From assembly GCF_014646155.1 (NCBI RefSeq), contig NZ_BMMX01000049.1:1-38969 (forward strand): a DNA stretch of 38,969 bases, read 5' to 3'. The notes under the pieces are model-generated. The model was not told the origin of the DNA and made no database searches. It saw nothing but the letters and a program-made list of their open reading frames with translations. Of the stretch, positions 16,990 to 23,687 are shown one piece after another (the stretch's first letter is position 1; the number at the start of each line of letters is the position of its first letter). The DNA is from Mangrovihabitans endophyticus (GTDB lineage Bacteria > Actinomycetota > Actinomycetes > Mycobacteriales > Micromonosporaceae). Both the position numbers and the translations under genes were made by a program.

Positions 16990-17988
16990 CTAGAAACCTC
17001 GTGCCACCGTCCGGAACCCGGCGTTGCCCATGGACGAGTCCGGTGTGCTCGCCGACCGCGCCGCGTTGCGGTACCGGTTGCAGTACGAGTCGTGGCACAG
17101 GTAAGAGCCGCCGCGCAGCACCCGCTGCTCGCCCGACGCCGGGCCGCGCGGGTCATCCGCCGGGGACACGGCGTAATAGCCGGGATCCCACCAGTCGGCG
17201 CACCATTCCCAGACGTTGCCCACCGGCTGCCACAGCCCGTACGCGTTGGGCCGGTACGACCGTGCCGGCGCGGTGGTCAGCCACCCGTCGGCGCGGGTGT
17301 TGTGCCGGGGGAAGGCGCCCTGCCAGATGTTGCAGAACCAGTCCGGCCCGAGTTCGTCACCCCACGGATAGCGCGCGCCGCTCAGGCCGCCCCGCGCGGC
17401 GCACTCCCACTGCGCCTCGCTCGGCAGCGCCCGTCCCGCCCACCGGCAGTACGCCACCGCGTCGTTCCAGGTGACGTGCACCACCGGATGGTCGGCCAGA
17501 CCGTCCAGATCGGAGCGTGGCCCGCCCGGATGCGCCCAGTCGGCGCCGCGCACCCCGAGCCACCAGGGCGCGCCCGGGGCCTGGCCCGTCACGTCGTCCG
17601 CCCCGGCGGCCACGGCCAGGTGGAACACCGCGGAGAAGCCGTACTCTTCGGCCTCGGTGCGGTATCCGCTGCCGGCGATGAACGCGGCGAAGTCCCGGTT
17701 GGTCACGGTGGTGGCGTCGATGTCGAACGCGGCGAGGGCGACGTCGTGCACCGGGGTCTCCCCGTCACCGAACCGGTCGTCGCCGTGCGGGTCGCCCATG
17801 CGGAACGTCTGGGCGGGCACGCGCGCCTGCACGACGGCATGCCGGGCGCCACCGGCGAGCGCCGGGTCGGGGTGCGACGCCCGGGCAGTTGGCGGCGCCG
17901 GGACGGCGGGCGCCGACGGGGGCGACGGGGGCGCGGCCGACGCATGCGGGGCGGCCGACGGCGTGCAGCAAGCCCGGCGCTCAGACAC
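16990..17988 (-). CDS. Formylglycine-generating enzyme (SUMF1/FGE family)
   Basis: Copper-dependent oxidase that converts a cysteine in CxPxR motifs of sulfatases to formylglycine. The 332-residue product keeps both active-site cysteines in RGGSYLCHDSYCNRYR (C298 and C303). It also has the family blocks ETPVHDV, VTNRDFAAFI, HPVVHVTWNDAVAYC, YPWGDEL, GNVWEWCADWW and TPDSSMGNAGFR. This indicates a true FGE rather than a generic FGE-sulfatase fold protein. The N-terminus MSERRACCTPSAAPHAS carries a Cys pair (C7, C8) in a sequence close to a sulfatase motif but with Ala where Arg is required; residues 10-50 are Pro/Ala-rich linker. No sulfatase gene lies in this window. The GTG start follows lacI by 48 bp on the same strand. 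Confidence 0.92.
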   Translation of the reverse strand: MSERRACCTPSAAPHASAAPPSPPSAPAVPAPPTARASHPDPALAGGARHAVVQARVPAQTFRMGDPHGDDRFGDGETPVHDVALAAFDIDATTVTNRDFAAFIAGSGYRTEAEEYGFSAVFHLAVAAGADDVTGQAPGAPWWLGVRGADWAHPGGPRSDLDGLADHPVVHVTWNDAVAYCRWAGRALPSEAQWECAARGGLSGARYPWGDELGPDWFCNIWQGAFPRHNTRADGWLTTAPARSYRPNAYGLWQPVGNVWEWCADWWDPGYYAVSPADDPRGPASGEQRVLRGGSYLCHDSYCNRYRNAARSASTPDSSMGNAGFRTVARGF

Positions 17989-18005
17989 CGGACGGCCTCG
18001 GCGGG

Positions 18006-18021
18006 CCGGGCGGTGGCCCGG
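18006..18021. other. Small GC hairpin between lacI and the FGE gene
   Basis: CCGGGC (18006-18011) and GCCCGG (18016-18021) pair with a 4-nt loop. The hairpin lies in the 48-bp gap between the lacI stop and the FGE start. There is no T-tract, so termination is not supported; it may dampen read-through or be chance in G+C-rich DNA. Confidence 0.25.
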
Positions 18022-18036
18022 GGCGGCGCTGGGCGG

Positions 18037-19086
18037 TCATCGGGGGTGTCCTTTCCGGGAGGCGGGGGCGGTGCTGCCGCGCACCACCAGGCGCGGTTCG
18101 ACGACGACCTCGGATCGCCGGGTGCGGCCCGCGTCCAGACGCGACACCGCGGCCGCGACCGCGTGCCGGGCCTGTTCGGCGGCGTCCTGGTTCACCGAGG
18201 TCAGGTCGATGTGCGCGAGCCGCGCCAGGGTGCTGTCGTCGTACCCGGCGACCGCGATCTCACCGGGCACGGCGACGCCCGCCCGCAGGCAGACGTCCAG
18301 CAGGCCGACCGCGCACCGGTCGTTGGACGCCAGCACCGCGCTGGGCAAGACCGCGCCGGGAAACCCCGCGCCGGGCGGCGCGGCGGGGCCGCGTCCGGTG
18401 GCCAGCAAGCGCCGCCCGGCCCGCGTGCCGCCCGCCTCGGTGTGATCGCCGGCCAGCACCTCGGGCGGCAGACCGGCATGGCGCATCGCCGCACGGTAGC
18501 CACGGCGCCGGGCGGCGGCCACCGCGCCCCGACCCCCGTCGATGAACGCGATCCGCCGGTGTCCCAGCCCGATCAGATGGTTCAGGGCGGCGGCCACACC
18601 GGCCTCGTCGGCCGAGCGGACCACGTCGACGCCGGGGGCGCGCACCCGGCGCCCGATCACCACCACCGGGGCGTGCGCCGCGTACCCGCTCAGCCCGGAT
18701 TCCGGCCCGTCCGGTCCGAGCAGCAGCAACGCCTCGCAGCGGAAGTCCATCAGCGTCTCCACGGCGCGCGCCTCGTCCCGGTCGCGGGTCAGGGTGGCCA
18801 GCACCACCTCGTACCCGGAGCGGTCGGCCGCGACGTGGATCTCCTCGGCCAGCTCGGCGTGGAACGGGTTGCGGACGTCGAGCATCACACCCAGCAGGTA
18901 CCGCCGGCGGCGGGCGAGCAGGCTGGCGGTGCGGTCGGCGCGGTAGCCCAGGGCGGCGGCCGCGTCCAGGACTCGCCGCCGGGTCTGGTCGGCGGGTCCG
19001 GGCGCGCCCCGCAGCACCAGGGACACGGACGCGGTGGACACCCCGGCCCGCGCCGCCACATCGGCCAGGCGCGGCCTTTGTCCCAT
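18037..19086 (-). CDS. LacI-family transcriptional regulator
   Basis: A 349-residue LacI/GalR repressor. The start MGQRPRLADVAARAGVSTAS contains the N-terminal helix-turn-helix, with recognition helix STASVSLVLRG. The hinge follows at LGYRADRTASLLARRR. The rest is a periplasmic-binding-protein-like sugar domain (LLGVMLDVRNPFHAELAEEI; VLASNDRCAVGLLDVC; VAVPGEIAVAGYDDS). The ATG at 19086 is used because the upstream open frame (to 19131) lies before the HTH and overlaps the divergent promoter. It should repress the divergent dehydrogenase/isomerase pair through the operator at 19149-19162. The effector is unknown but likely a sugar or cyclitol. Confidence 0.93.
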   Translation of the reverse strand: MGQRPRLADVAARAGVSTASVSLVLRGAPGPADQTRRRVLDAAAALGYRADRTASLLARRRRYLLGVMLDVRNPFHAELAEEIHVAADRSGYEVVLATLTRDRDEARAVETLMDFRCEALLLLGPDGPESGLSGYAAHAPVVVIGRRVRAPGVDVVRSADEAGVAAALNHLIGLGHRRIAFIDGGRGAVAAARRRGYRAAMRHAGLPPEVLAGDHTEAGGTRAGRRLLATGRGPAAPPGAGFPGAVLPSAVLASNDRCAVGLLDVCLRAGVAVPGEIAVAGYDDSTLARLAHIDLTSVNQDAAEQARHAVAAAVSRLDAGRTRRSEVVVEPRLVVRGSTAPASRKGHPR

Positions 19087-19110
19087 GACGCCAAACCCCT
19101 CGTAACAGCC

Positions 19111-19140
19111 TTGACACACAACGAGATCCACTCGGATAGT
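19111..19140 (+). promoter_or_regulatory. Promoter of the Gfo/Idh/MocA-isomerase pair
   Basis: TTGACA at 19111-19116 is a perfect -35. GATAGT at 19135-19140 after an 18-bp spacer is a fair -10. The expected transcription start (about 19147) falls at the edge of the LacI-type operator. Confidence 0.6.
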
Positions 19141-19148
19141 ACTCGCGT

Positions 19149-19162
19149 TTAAAGCGTTTTAA
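19149..19162. promoter_or_regulatory. LacI-type operator
   Basis: TTAAAGCGTTTTAA is a 14-bp near-perfect palindrome (6 of 7 paired positions) with the central CG dinucleotide and AA-N-CG-N-TT core typical of LacI/GalR family sites. It lies just downstream of the promoter -10 and 28 bp before the dehydrogenase start, a position suited to repression. Confidence 0.72.
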
Positions 19163-19190
19163 GAACCGTCTCCGAGGATCGAGGGATCGC

Positions 19191-20390
19191 ATGACACCGG
19201 ACCCGATCGGCGTGGCGGTCATCGGCGCGGGCATGGTCGGCCGCGCCCACGCCAACGCCTACCGGTGCGCCGCCGGCGTCTACGCCGCCGACACGCCGCC
19301 GCCCCGCCTGGTCGCCATCGCCGACGTGTACGAGCCGTTCGCGGCCGACGCCGCACGCCGGTACGGGTTCCGGCGTGCGGAGACCGACTGGCGGGCGGTG
19401 GTGGACGCGCCGGACGTGCACGCGATAAGCATCGCCGTCGCCAACGATCTGCACCGGGAGATCACCGTGGCGGCGCTGGCGGCCGGCAAGCATGTGCTGT
19501 GCGAGAAGCCGCTGGCGCCGACGGTGGCCGACGCCGAGGCGATGGTGGCCGCCGCCCGCGCGGCCCCCGGGCAGGTCGGGGCGGTCGGGTTCACCTTCCG
19601 CCGCTCCCCCGCCATCGCCGCGATCGCGCGGCAGGTGGGCGCCGGGCCGCTCGGCCCGGTGCGGCACATCGTCGGGAACTACTGGTGCGACTACGGCCAC
19701 GACCCGCAACGACCGATGAGCTGGCGCTACCGCGGCGGCCCCGGCTCCGGCGTGCTCGCCGACATCGGCAGCCACATGGTGGACCTCGCCGAATGGCTGT
19801 GCGGCCCGACCCGGCGGGTCGGCGGCACCACCATGACCACCGTGGTGACCCGGCGGCCCAAGCCGCTGGGCGTCGCGGTCGGCCACGCCGGCGGGGTGGC
19901 GCTCAGCAACGAGCGCGAACCGGTGGACAACGAGGACATCTGCACCTTCACCACCGGGTACGCGGACGGCGCGGTGGGCACCTTCGCGCTGTCCCGGATC
20001 GCGTACGGGCATGCCAACTCGCTGCGGCTGGACGTGTTCTGCGAGCGGGGCACCGTCTCGTTCGACCTGACCCGCCCGGCCGAGTTCACCATCGCCGACG
20101 ACGCCCCCGACGATGACGTCAACGGCATCCGCACGGTGTTCGTCGGGCCCGCCCACCCGTACGTGCACGGTGGCCTGCCGATGGACTTCCCCACCGTGGG
20201 CCACGGACAGAACGACTTCTTCGTCTTCCAGGCGCGGGCGTTCCTGGACCAGATCGCCGGCACCGGCGACCTGCCGCCCTGCCCGGACCTGGCACACGGC
20301 CTGCACAACCTGCGGGTGCTGGCCGCGATCACCGCCGCCCGGCAGGACGCCGCGGCGGCCACCGGCTCGCCGGTGGCGACGACGACGTGA
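19191..20390 (+). CDS. Gfo/Idh/MocA-family sugar or cyclitol dehydrogenase
   Basis: NAD(P)-dependent dehydrogenase of 399 residues. The Rossmann motif GAGMVG is at residues 12-17, and the EKP motif carrying the catalytic lysine at 105-107 (HVLCEKPLAP). LADIGSHMVDLAEWL contributes the Asp/His pair expected in the C-terminal domain. Family members oxidise inositols, glucosides or amino sugars; the substrate here is not determined. It shares a LacI-controlled transcript with the following TIM-barrel isomerase (10-bp gap), a pairing seen in oxidative breakdown of unusual sugars and cyclitols. It is distinct from the IolG in the inositol operon. Confidence 0.9.
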   Translation: MTPDPIGVAVIGAGMVGRAHANAYRCAAGVYAADTPPPRLVAIADVYEPFAADAARRYGFRRAETDWRAVVDAPDVHAISIAVANDLHREITVAALAAGKHVLCEKPLAPTVADAEAMVAAARAAPGQVGAVGFTFRRSPAIAAIARQVGAGPLGPVRHIVGNYWCDYGHDPQRPMSWRYRGGPGSGVLADIGSHMVDLAEWLCGPTRRVGGTTMTTVVTRRPKPLGVAVGHAGGVALSNEREPVDNEDICTFTTGYADGAVGTFALSRIAYGHANSLRLDVFCERGTVSFDLTRPAEFTIADDAPDDDVNGIRTVFVGPAHPYVHGGLPMDFPTVGHGQNDFFVFQARAFLDQIAGTGDLPPCPDLAHGLHNLRVLAAITAARQDAAAATGSPVATTT

Positions 20391-20400
20391 GGGAGAGGAC

Positions 20401-21402
20401 ATGAGACTCGGCGCCTACACCGCCTGCCTGCACGACCGGTCGCTGGAGGACACCCTGAGGCTCCTGAGCGACCTGCGCCTGACCGGCGCCGAGATCAACG
20501 CGGGCGGGTTCGTGCCCGCGCCGCACCTGCCGGTGGACGACCTGCTGGCCAGCAAGGACGCCCGGGAGGACTACCTGGGCCGGTTCGACGCCGCGGGCAT
20601 CGCCCTGACCGGCCTGAACGCCAACGGCAACCCGCTCAACCCGGACCCGGCGGTCGGCCCCCGGCACGCCGCGGACCTGCGCCGCGCCATCGAGGTGGCC
20701 GCGCTGCTCGGCGTCAAGCGGGTGGTCACGATGTCCGGGCTGCCCGCCGGTGAGCCCGGCGGCACGGTGGCCAACTGGGTGGTGAACCCGTGGGACAGCC
20801 AGTTCCTGGACGTGCTGGACCACCAGTGGGACGAGGTCGCGATCCCGTTCTGGCGCGACATCCAGGCCCGCGCCGCGGACGCCGACGTCAAGGTATGCAT
20901 CGAAATGCACCCGCAGAACCTGGTGTTCAACCCGGCCACGCTGATCCGCCTGGTGGAGCGCGTCGGCGCCACCCATGTGGGCGCGGAGATGGATCCCAGC
21001 CACCTGTTCTGGCAGGGTATCGACCCGGTTGCGGCGGTGCGGCACCTGGACGGGCTGGTCTTCCACGCCGCCGCCAAGGACACCCGGATCAACGCCGAGC
21101 ACGTGCGGATCCACGGCGTACTGGACGACCGGTTCACCCGCACCCCGGCCGGAACGCACCCGGTGACCCTGGGCGGCCGGAACACCCTCAACCGATGGCC
21201 GGCCGACCCGTCCTGGCAGTTCGTCGCGGTCGGCCGCGGCCACGACACCGCATTCTGGGCCGGGTTCCTGCGCGCGCTGCACGCGGTGGACCCGGACATG
21301 GCGGTGAACATCGAGCACGAGGACACCGAACTGGACCAGGTGGAGGGGCTGCGCCTGGCAGCGCAGAACCTGACCGCGGCGGCCCGCGAGGCCGGAGTGT
21401 GA
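20401..21402 (+). CDS. TIM-barrel sugar phosphate isomerase/epimerase
   Basis: Xylose-isomerase-like/AP-endonuclease-2 superfamily protein of 333 residues. The ATG at 20401 has a ribosome site GGGAGAGGA just upstream and follows the dehydrogenase stop. Metal-binding residues are probably in TGAEINAGGF, CIEMHPQNLVF, GAEMDPSHLFWQG and VNIEHEDTE, which carry the Glu/Asp/His ligands of the family. The reaction is probably isomerisation, epimerisation or dehydration of a keto-sugar made by the upstream dehydrogenase; this is inferred from context. Its stop codon is also the first position of the 20-bp repeat array. Confidence 0.88.
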   Translation: MRLGAYTACLHDRSLEDTLRLLSDLRLTGAEINAGGFVPAPHLPVDDLLASKDAREDYLGRFDAAGIALTGLNANGNPLNPDPAVGPRHAADLRRAIEVAALLGVKRVVTMSGLPAGEPGGTVANWVVNPWDSQFLDVLDHQWDEVAIPFWRDIQARAADADVKVCIEMHPQNLVFNPATLIRLVERVGATHVGAEMDPSHLFWQGIDPVAAVRHLDGLVFHAAAKDTRINAEHVRIHGVLDDRFTRTPAGTHPVTLGGRNTLNRWPADPSWQFVAVGRGHDTAFWAGFLRALHAVDPDMAVNIEHEDTELDQVEGLRLAAQNLTAAAREAGV

Positions 21403-21560
21403 GGCCGCGAGGCGGATGTGGCGAGCCCGCGGCGGATGTGGCGAGCCCGCGGCGGATGTGGCGAGCCCGCGGCGGATGTGGCGAGCCCGAGGCGGCTGTG
21501 GCGAGCCCGAGGCGGCTGTGGCGAGCCCGAGGCGGCTGTGGCGAGCCCGAGGCGGGTGGG
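21401..21560. repeat. Array of eight 20-bp tandem repeats in two subtypes
   Basis: Units run end to end with an exact 20-bp period. Unit 1 (21401-21420) is degenerate and includes the stop of the upstream gene. Units 2-4 are three identical copies of GCGAGCCCGCGGCGGATGTG. Units 5-7 are three identical copies of GCGAGCCCGAGGCGGCTGTG. Unit 8 is decayed. The subtypes differ at unit positions 10 and 16. A 20-bp period cannot keep a reading frame, and there are no spacers, so the array is neither coding nor CRISPR. Confidence 0.97.
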
Positions 21561-21580
21561 CCGGGCCGGCGATCCTGCCG

Positions 21581-21614
21581 ACAGGCCACCGCCGGTGACA
21601 GGCCACCGCCGGTG
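21581..21614. repeat. Two 17-bp tandem copies of ACAGGCCACCGCCGGTG
   Basis: Two perfect head-to-tail copies lie at 21581-21597 and 21598-21614, just after the 20-bp array. Variants of GGCCACC/CCGGTCACC continue for about 50 bp beyond. Confidence 0.9.
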
Positions 21615-21667
21615 ACGGACTACCCGGCCACCTCCGGTCACCGGCCATCCGCCCGCCGGTCACGGGT

Positions 21668-21718
21668 CAGATCTTGGAGACTTGTCGTGCGCTGATTCAC
21701 CCAACTCTCCAAGATCTG
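21668..21718. repeat. Perfect 13-bp inverted repeat with 25-nt loop
   Basis: CAGATCTTGGAGA (21668-21680) pairs exactly with TCTCCAAGATCTG (21706-21718). It is less G+C-rich than its surroundings. There is no T-run on either side, so a rho-independent terminator is only one option; a protein site or a relic of a mobile element end are others. Confidence 0.85.
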
Positions 21719-21774
21719 CGGATTCCGCCGCCGACCGCCGCTTCTGGCCACACACCCGCCGCGATGCCCCGCGC

Positions 21775-21957
21775 CCAGCCGTACCGCACGCACCTCTCGC
21801 CGCGCCCAGCCGTGCCGCACACACCCGTCGCCGGACCCCAGCCGTACCGCACGCACCTCTCGCCGCGCCCAGCCGTACCGCACACACGTCATCGAGCACC
21901 GATGACAGCCGCACGCCACGGCCCGACCCGACGAGACAGCCGCACGCCACGGCCCGA
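21775..21957. repeat. Roughly 31-bp-spaced repeat family (CAGCCGYACCGCAC core)
   Basis: CCAGCC begins at 21775, 21806, 21838 and 21869 (spacing 31, 32, 31). Copies 1 and 3 share CGTACCGCACGCACCTCTCG. Copies 2 and 4 share CGTRCCGCACACAC, giving an A-B-A-B order with a 63-bp super-period. Two further related copies containing ACAGCCGCACGCCACGGC start at 21905 and 21936 (31 bp apart). The array ends about 120 bp before the lipoprotein start. Confidence 0.85.
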
Positions 21958-22078
21958 GCGGCGCTTACCGGCGAACGCCACGCGTCACCGGCGGCGCGAA
22001 CGCTCTCCGATACGGTGGACGGACTCGTTACCGGCTGCGGCAACCACCGCGGCCGCACGGTCACGAAAGGACGCTCCC

Positions 22079-23680
22079 ATGCCCCGCAGCGCAGCCGCCG
22101 GGACCGCCGCGATCCCGGGGCCCACCGCGATCCCGGGGCTGGCGGCGGTGCTCGGCTTGGCCGCGATCCTCGCGCTGACCGGCCTTGCGGGCTGCACGGA
22201 CTCCGACGGCGCCGGGCCTGCCTCCACCGCACGTCCGCCCTCCGCTTCGTCCGCGGCCGGTGGCGGCCCGTCCGTGGCCGGTGGCGGGCCGGCGGCGACC
22301 ACACCGGTCGAGGCGCGCGCCGTGGACGCCGACGGATACGCGTTCACCATGACGATGCTGCCGCTGGCCCGCAGCGGCGACACGGTGGTGCTCACCGTGC
22401 TCACCCGGCTCGACCGCCCGGCCGACGGGTCCGCCGCGGTGAGCCGGATCTTCTCCGCCTCGCAGGCCACCGCGTTCGACGGCGCGCGCCTGGTCGACGA
22501 GGAGGCCGGCCGGGTCTACCTGGTCGCCGACGAGCCGGACGCGGGCTGCGTGTGCACCCGGGCGCTGCGCCTGGCGGCCGGCGCGACGCGCCCGCTGCAG
22601 GCCGCGTTCACGTCCGTGCCGGCCGATGTGACCCGGCTGTCGGTGATGCTGCCGTACGCCGGGGTCTTCACCGACGTGCCGGTGGTGCCCGCCGCCGCGC
22701 CGGCGCCACCGGCCGAGCCGGACGCGCTGGGCCGCGACCAGCAGCCGCTGCGCCTGGCCGGCCGCCCCACGTCGGTGGCCGCCGACCTGGACGCCTGGAC
22801 CGAACGGCTGGACGTGCCGCTGCGCACCCGCCGCACCTCGGACTCGGTGGACCTGAACCTGGACACCGACGTGCTGTTCCGGGTGGACAGCGCGGAGCTG
22901 ACCCCGGCCGCCGGGCGGGCGCTGAACGCGGTGGTGGACGACCTGCGCCGCGCCGGGCCGGGACCGCTGGCGATCACCGGGCACACCGACAGCACCGGGA
23001 CCGAGGCGCACAACAAGGCCCTGTCGCTGGCCCGCGCCCGCACGGTGGCCGAGGCGCTACGCGCCGACCTGGGCGACGGCCAGTGGCCGAAGACCGTCGC
23101 CGGCAAGGGCGAGTCGCAGCCCGCCGCGCCCAACGACACCGCGCAGGGGCGGCGGCTGAACCGCCGGGTGACGATCTCCTACGCCGCGCCGGACGGCGGC
23201 GCGCCGGCGCCGCCGAGCGCCACCGTGCTGCCCAGCACGTCCGCGGAGGCCGGGTCGCAGGTCGACCTGACGTTGCCGTTGTCGCGGGGCACGGTCCGGT
23301 TCACCGTCCGTGACGCCCGGGTGCGCGGGCGTTACCTGCTGCTCGACCTGGTGGTGCGCAACATCGGCGACAAGGACGCCACGCTGCTGGATGTGCTCGG
23401 CCAGTCGCCGTTCACGGTGCGTGACGAGTTCGACCCGTACGCGCGATACGGCGCTTCCGGGGTGCGGTTGCTCGCCGGCGCCACCGCGTCGTACGGCCTG
23501 GATTACGAGGTGGCCCCCGGCCGGCATCGCTGCCTGTGCGACCGGCTGCTGAACCGCCCTCTGCCGCCGGGCCACCAGCGGGTGCTGGCGCTGTGGTTCC
23601 CGGCCCCGGCGGCCGGTGTCCGGCTGGTCGCCGTGGACGTGCAGGACACGCTGCGGATCTCCGGGGTGTTCGTGGGCTGA
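22079..23680 (+). CDS. OmpA-domain lipoprotein with two flanking CxC domains
   Basis: Secreted lipoprotein of 533 residues. A hydrophobic segment ends in lipobox LAGC (C39), followed by a Ser/Gly/Ala linker. About residues 80-205 form a beta-type domain with a C-x-C pair (C157, C159). About 258-366 is an OmpA/MotB-like peptidoglycan-binding domain (LDTDVLFRVDSAELTPAAGR; ITGHTDSTGTEAHNKALSLA; LNRRVTISY) with the diaminopimelate-contacting Asp and Arg positions present. About 385-533 is another beta-type domain with C485-x-C487 that resembles the first. The ATG at 22079 has AAAGGA upstream and places the lipobox correctly; the open frame reaching back to 21674 is not used. It probably anchors to membrane and cell wall. 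The function is unknown. It is convergent with iolH (7-bp gap). Confidence 0.88.
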   Translation: MPRSAAAGTAAIPGPTAIPGLAAVLGLAAILALTGLAGCTDSDGAGPASTARPPSASSAAGGGPSVAGGGPAATTPVEARAVDADGYAFTMTMLPLARSGDTVVLTVLTRLDRPADGSAAVSRIFSASQATAFDGARLVDEEAGRVYLVADEPDAGCVCTRALRLAAGATRPLQAAFTSVPADVTRLSVMLPYAGVFTDVPVVPAAAPAPPAEPDALGRDQQPLRLAGRPTSVAADLDAWTERLDVPLRTRRTSDSVDLNLDTDVLFRVDSAELTPAAGRALNAVVDDLRRAGPGPLAITGHTDSTGTEAHNKALSLARARTVAEALRADLGDGQWPKTVAGKGESQPAAPNDTAQGRRLNRRVTISYAAPDGGAPAPPSATVLPSTSAEAGSQVDLTLPLSRGTVRFTVRDARVRGRYLLLDLVVRNIGDKDATLLDVLGQSPFTVRDEFDPYARYGASGVRLLAGATASYGLDYEVAPGRHRCLCDRLLNRPLPPGHQRVLALWFPAPAAGVRLVAVDVQDTLRISGVFVG

Positions 23681-23687
23681 GCACCGG

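Larger units (their letters stand above)
21403..22078. other. 676-bp repeat-rich non-coding spacer
   Basis: No credible gene is seen here. The stretch holds the 20-bp array, a 17-bp duplication, a 13-bp inverted repeat and a family of repeats spaced mostly 31 bp apart. It also contains the leader and unseen promoter of the downstream lipoprotein. Frames crossing it are open only because of the base composition. Confidence 0.8.

Noticed and set aside
18006..18021. Rho-independent terminator between lacI and FGE
   Set aside because: Only a 6-bp stem and no T-tract; kept only as a low-confidence hairpin.
16978..19152. Plus-strand open frame of 724 codons opposite the FGE and lacI genes
   Set aside because: Antisense to two solid genes, with Arg/Gly/His-biased composition and no recognisable domain.
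21401..21560. CRISPR array
   Set aside because: Repeats are contiguous without unique spacers, and there are no cas genes.
21674..22078. N-terminal extension of the OmpA lipoprotein through the 31-bp repeats
   Set aside because: The lipobox would then be internal; the ATG at 22079 has a good ribosome site and gives a normal lipoprotein signal.
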